Below are positions 61,107-64,000 of a stretch of 64,000 nt of DNA, piece after piece (position 1 is the stretch's first letter; the number at the start of each line of letters is the position of its first letter). The translations under genes were made by a program, and so were the position numbers. The stretch comes from Bacillota bacterium (lineage in GTDB: Bacteria > Bacillota > Clostridia > Oscillospirales > Ethanoligenentaceae): positions 1 to 64,000 of the forward strand of contig JAEWAE010000048.1 of NCBI GenBank assembly GCA_023391835.1, written 5' to 3'. The notes under the pieces are model-generated. The model saw only the letters and a list, made by a program, of their open reading frames with translations. It searched no databases and was not told where the DNA came from.

Positions 61107-61751
61107 ATGTCCGACATCCATCATATGACCGCCGCCCGACCGAAGCTGCCGGCGGAGCTGCCCGTTATCCGCGTCGCCGGGCCATGCGGCGACGACGATC
61201 TGTTTGCGGATGGGCGGATCGAATCCTGCGCCTTCACCGGCCGGGCCCGCCGGGTGAGCTTCACCCGGGTCTGCCTGCGGAGCGTCCGGTTCCAGGCGGC
61301 GCTGCCCGCCGCCGAGATGGAAGACGTGCAGTTCGACGGGTGCGACCTTTCCAACGTGGATTGGAGCGACGCCATCCTGGTGCGTGTCGTTTTCCGCAAC
61401 TGCCGGATGACCGGCGTCAATTTCAGCGGCGCTTCGCTGAAAGACGTCGTCTGGGAAAACGGCGCCGCCGAATACGCGAATTTCCGCTTTGCCCGGCTGG
61501 AACGGGCGGATTTTACCGGCTGCAACTGCCGGAGCGCGGATTTCGGCCAGGCGGCTTTTTCCCGCGTCCGATTTGACCGGAGCAATTTGCAGCAGGCGCA
61601 GTTTTCGGGCGTGCCTCTGTGCGGAATGGATTTCACCAGCTGCGGCATCGACGGCCTGGGCGCGCGTCCGGAGGACCTGCGCGGAGCCATACTGTCACCG
61701 GAACAGGCGGTCACCGCCGCCCAGATCATCGGGGTGCGCATCCGATTCTGA
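61107..61751 (+). CDS. Pentapeptide-repeat protein (Qnr/MfpA-like fold)
   Basis: A 214-residue protein with repeats of the form A(D/N)LxX: VQFDGCDLSNVDW, VNFSGASLKDV, ADFTGCNCRSADF, AQFSGVPLCGMDF. The right-handed quadrilateral helix mimics DNA; Qnr and MfpA bind DNA gyrase. Whether this one protects gyrase is unknown. ATG 61107 with AGGTGA upstream. Confidence 0.88.
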   Translation: MSDIHHMTAARPKLPAELPVIRVAGPCGDDDLFADGRIESCAFTGRARRVSFTRVCLRSVRFQAALPAAEMEDVQFDGCDLSNVDWSDAILVRVVFRNCRMTGVNFSGASLKDVVWENGAAEYANFRFARLERADFTGCNCRSADFGQAAFSRVRFDRSNLQQAQFSGVPLCGMDFTSCGIDGLGARPEDLRGAILSPEQAVTAAQIIGVRIRF

Positions 61752-61770
61752 CCGGTGCACACCCCGCCAT

Positions 61771-61813
61771 GCCGGGCGGGTATTTTGACTTCCCCGCCCG
61801 GCCATGCTATAAT
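61771..61813 (+). promoter_or_regulatory. hydE promoter inside a palindrome
   Basis: TTGACT (61785-61790), 17-bp spacer, TATAAT (61808-61813). The arms GCCGGGCGGG (61771-61780) and CCCGCCCGGC (61793-61802) form a perfect inverted repeat with the -35 in the loop. A regulator or hairpin could act here. Confidence 0.7.
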
Positions 61814-61819
61814 CGAATT

Positions 61820-61984
61820 AGGTTTTGAAAAACAGGTTTCGCAGAATAAGTTTTGCAAAACAGATTTCAGCGTATCTGACCGCGAGGTGTTTCCAAGCGG
61901 AAAGCGAGCGCACGGCGGATGGTTTGTCGCTCTCTTTTCACCGCGAAAAGAGAGCGTTTATTTTGGCTTTTGGGAGTGGCACCC
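61820..61984 (+). ncRNA. hydE leader with attenuator-type terminator
   Basis: A leader of about 165 nt with two similar blocks (TTTTGAAAAACAG 61823-61835; TTTTGCAAAACAG 61851-61863). A perfect 12-bp stem CGCTCTCTTTTC / GAAAAGAGAGCG (61928-61956) followed by TTTATTTT forms an intrinsic terminator before the hydE ribosome site. An antiterminating signal is needed for hydE expression; its nature is unknown. Confidence 0.6.
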
Positions 61985-63076
61985 TTGAAAATGGATTTAC
62001 GCGACCCGTGGGATGTGTCGGCGCGGCTCAACGCCGCCGACCGGGCGGAGCTTGCCGCCGTCATCGGCTATTATCTGAATGAAGCCGCGCCGGAGGAACT
62101 GGAGCAGCTCTGTGCGTGCGCCCGCACGGTGCGGGAACGGTTTTACGGCAGGAAAATATATTTCCGCGGCCTGATCGAATACTCAAGCTTCTGCAAAAAT
62201 GACTGCTACTACTGCGGTATCCAGCGCGGCAACCGGCTGGCGCACCGGTACCGGCTCAGTGCGGAGGAAATACTCGGCTGCTGCGCCGTGGGGCATCGGC
62301 TCGGTTTCCGCACTTTCGTGCTGCAAAGCGGCGAGGATATGTGGTTCACCGACGAGCGGCTGTGCACACTGGTCTATACCGTCAAGGAACGCTACCCCGA
62401 CTGTGCGGTCACGCTGTCGGTCGGGGAACGGAGCCGGGAATCCTACCGCCGGCTTTTCGAGGCGGGGGCGGACCGGTACCTGCTGCGGCATGAAACGGCG
62501 GACGAAGCGCATTACCACAAGCTGCACGCGCCCGAAATGAGCCTGCGCAACCGGATGCGGTGTCTGTACGATTTAAAGGAAATCGGCTATCAGGTGGGTG
62601 CCGGTTTCATGGTCGATTCGCCCTGGCAGACCCGCGACACGCTGGCGGAGGATTTTATATTCCTGCGCGGTCTGCAGCCGCAGATGGTCGGCATCGGTCC
62701 GTTCATTCCTCATAAGGACACCCGATTTGCCGATTATTATGAGCCCAAAGCCGCGCGCACGGTGACGTTGCTGGCGCTGGTGCGGCTGCTGCTGCCCCGG
62801 GTGCTGCTGCCCGCCACCACGGCGCTGGGCACCATCGACCCCTTCGGGCGCGAAAAAGGCTTCCATGCCGGCGCCAATGTGGTGATGCCGAATCTTTCCC
62901 CCGTGGCACACCGCAAAGATTACAGCCTTTACGACAATAAAATCTGCACCGGGGAGGAAGCGGCGGAATGTTTCCGCTGCCTCACCGGGCGCATCCGCCG
63001 CGCCGGTTTCGAGCCGGATTTTTCGCGCGGTGACCATGTGGATTGGGTCCGGCCGGTGTCCGTACATTCGATGTGA
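61985..63076 (+). CDS. hydE: [FeFe]-hydrogenase maturase HydE
   Basis: A 363-residue radical-SAM enzyme acting in synthesis of the H-cluster ligands. Cluster motif CKNDCYYC after LIEYSSF, and the YRLSAEEIL and FGREKGFHAGANVVMPN segments fit HydE. TTG 61985, eight bases after GGGAG, is the likely start; ATG 61991 is the alternative. First gene of a hyd maturation cluster. Confidence 0.95.
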   Translation: MKMDLRDPWDVSARLNAADRAELAAVIGYYLNEAAPEELEQLCACARTVRERFYGRKIYFRGLIEYSSFCKNDCYYCGIQRGNRLAHRYRLSAEEILGCCAVGHRLGFRTFVLQSGEDMWFTDERLCTLVYTVKERYPDCAVTLSVGERSRESYRRLFEAGADRYLLRHETADEAHYHKLHAPEMSLRNRMRCLYDLKEIGYQVGAGFMVDSPWQTRDTLAEDFIFLRGLQPQMVGIGPFIPHKDTRFADYYEPKAARTVTLLALVRLLLPRVLLPATTALGTIDPFGREKGFHAGANVVMPNLSPVAHRKDYSLYDNKICTGEEAAECFRCLTGRIRRAGFEPDFSRGDHVDWVRPVSVHSM

Positions 63077-63104
63077 CGCCGGCGGAGTGACAGGAGGAAT
63101 CGGT

Positions 63105-63362
63105 ATGGAAACCAGAGTCGCCATCATTGGCATCATCGTGCAAAATGCCGACGCAGTGGAAAAGCTCAACAACCTGCTGCACGAATACGGCCCCTATATC
63201 ATCGGACGCATGGGCATCCCCTATCGGGCCAAGGGCATCCACATCATCAGCATCGCCATCGATGCGCCGCAGGACACCATCAGCGCGCTCTCGGGCAAAA
63301 TCGGCCGACTGCCTGGCATCAGCGCCAAAACCGCCTATTCCAACGTCGTGACGCGGGATTAG
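63105..63362 (+). CDS. TM1266-family hydrogenase regulator-like protein
   Basis: An 85-residue ACT-like protein (RVAIIGIIVQNADAVEKLN, GRMGIPYRAKGIHIISI). Homologues are found beside hydE/hydF/hydG and are called iron-only hydrogenase system regulators. AGGAGG precedes the ATG. Confidence 0.9.
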   Translation: METRVAIIGIIVQNADAVEKLNNLLHEYGPYIIGRMGIPYRAKGIHIISIAIDAPQDTISALSGKIGRLPGISAKTAYSNVVTRD

Positions 63363-63432
63363 GCACGCGGCTGTTGCAAAACAAGCCGCTGCCGGGCCGC
63401 CGGCGGCGGATACCGAGTGGGAGGCACGCACA

Positions 63433-64000
63433 ATGGGAATGAATGACACACCCTCCGGCGAGCGGGTGCATATCGGTTTTTTCGGCTGCCGCAATGCGGG
63501 CAAATCCAGCGTAGTCAACGCGGTGACGGGGCAGGATCTGTCGGTGGTTTCGGACACCAAGGGCACCACGACCGACCCGGTCACCAAGGCCATGGAGCTG
63601 CTGCCGCTGGGGCCCGTGCGGATCATCGACACGCCGGGCTTTGACGACAGCGGCGAGCTGGGCGGGCTGCGCGTACGCAGGGCCCGTCAGGTGCTCAACC
63701 GCACCGACGTGGCCGTGCTGGTGGTGGACGCCACCGTCGGCATGAGCCAGTGGGACCGCACGCTCGTGGAGCTTTTCCGCGAGAAGGGAATCCCCTTCGT
63801 GACCGTTTACAATAAATGCGACCAGCTGCCCTCCCCCGCCCCGGAACATACCGACGCGCTCTATGTCAGCGCCCTGCGCGGGGAAGGCATTGAGGAGTTG
63901 AAAAAACGCATCGCGGCGGCCGTCAAAACCGACGACCCCAAGCTGCGGCTGGTGGGCGACCTGATCCACCCGTCGGATTTTGTGGTGCTGGTCACGCCCA
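63433..64000 (+). CDS. hydF: [FeFe]-hydrogenase maturation GTPase HydF (5' part)
   Basis: The frame is open from ATG 63433 to the window end (189 codons). G1 GCRNAGKSS, G2 TKGTTTDPV, G3 DTPGFDD and G4 NKCD match HydF, the scaffold GTPase that receives the H-cluster precursor. The C-terminal cluster-binding half is outside the window. Confidence 0.95.
   Translation, partial: MGMNDTPSGERVHIGFFGCRNAGKSSVVNAVTGQDLSVVSDTKGTTTDPVTKAMELLPLGPVRIIDTPGFDDSGELGGLRVRRARQVLNRTDVAVLVVDATVGMSQWDRTLVELFREKGIPFVTVYNKCDQLPSPAPEHTDALYVSALRGEGIEELKKRIAAAVKTDDPKLRLVGDLIHPSDFVVLVTP

Overview
The window looks like chromosomal DNA of a GC-rich, strictly anaerobic Gram-positive bacterium of the class Clostridia, most likely the Oscillospiraceae/Ruminococcaceae. 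The reasons are T-box and CIRCE regulation, a WalR-type box, [FeFe]-hydrogenase maturation genes, a FeoAB iron system and a DUF1385/prmC/recA gene order. The species is not determined. A prophage of about 30.9 kb fills the left half; host housekeeping genes fill the right half.

Prophage (332..31287). It is integrated in the 3' half of a tRNA-Val(GAC) gene and bounded by a perfect 91-bp direct repeat. Left arm, read leftward: tyrosine integrase, a DUF4258/YgiT-type toxin-antitoxin pair, then a membrane cassette (DUF4236 protein, small three-TM protein, six-TM voltage-gated-type potassium channel), then an ImmA-like protease with zinc ribbons and a CI-type repressor. A 140-bp switch region carries five related operators and two face-to-face promoters. 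Rightward early genes follow: small Cro-like protein, BRO-type antirepressor, several small proteins, and a primase-polymerase/DUF927 helicase followed by an iteron-rich, AT-rich non-coding region that I read as the replication origin. Next come an ArpU/RinA-like regulator, a self-contained Ser-rich membrane moron, and an unusual sigma factor carrying three extra helix-turn-helix segments. The late genes are HNH nuclease, small and large terminase, HK97-type portal, protease and capsid, connectors, tail tube, tail chaperone with a canonical -1 frameshift site, tape measure and a Dit-like protein. Two counter-oriented membrane-protein genes interrupt the phage operons. No tail lysin, receptor-binding protein, holin or endolysin can be seen between the Dit-like gene and attR, so the element is probably defective, domesticated or helper-dependent.

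Host part, minus strand (31240..45054): tRNA-Val, a QueG-like Fe-S protein, a cysteine T-box leader controlling cysE-cysS, then recA-recX-rimO-pgsA and a lipoprotein / response regulator / sensor kinase / DUF1385 / prmC operon whose promoter carries a WalR-type box.

Host part, mixed strands (45055..64000): rnpB and murD from divergent promoters; two M42 aminopeptidases, a GNAT protein and a PLP-dependent lyase; tRNA-Leu followed by a 99-bp tandem duplication; an acetyltransferase; a 69-residue gene behind a perfect CIRCE heat-shock operator; an orphan ABC ATPase; an iron block (feoA, feoB, a FeoB-associated Cys-rich protein, a membrane-tethered HMA protein) with Fur-like promoters; an MFS exporter; a yybP-ykoY manganese riboswitch with mntP; a pentapeptide-repeat protein; and hydE, a TM1266-type regulator and hydF (cut by the window end). 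Long open frames on the strand opposite these GC-rich genes are shadows and are left out.
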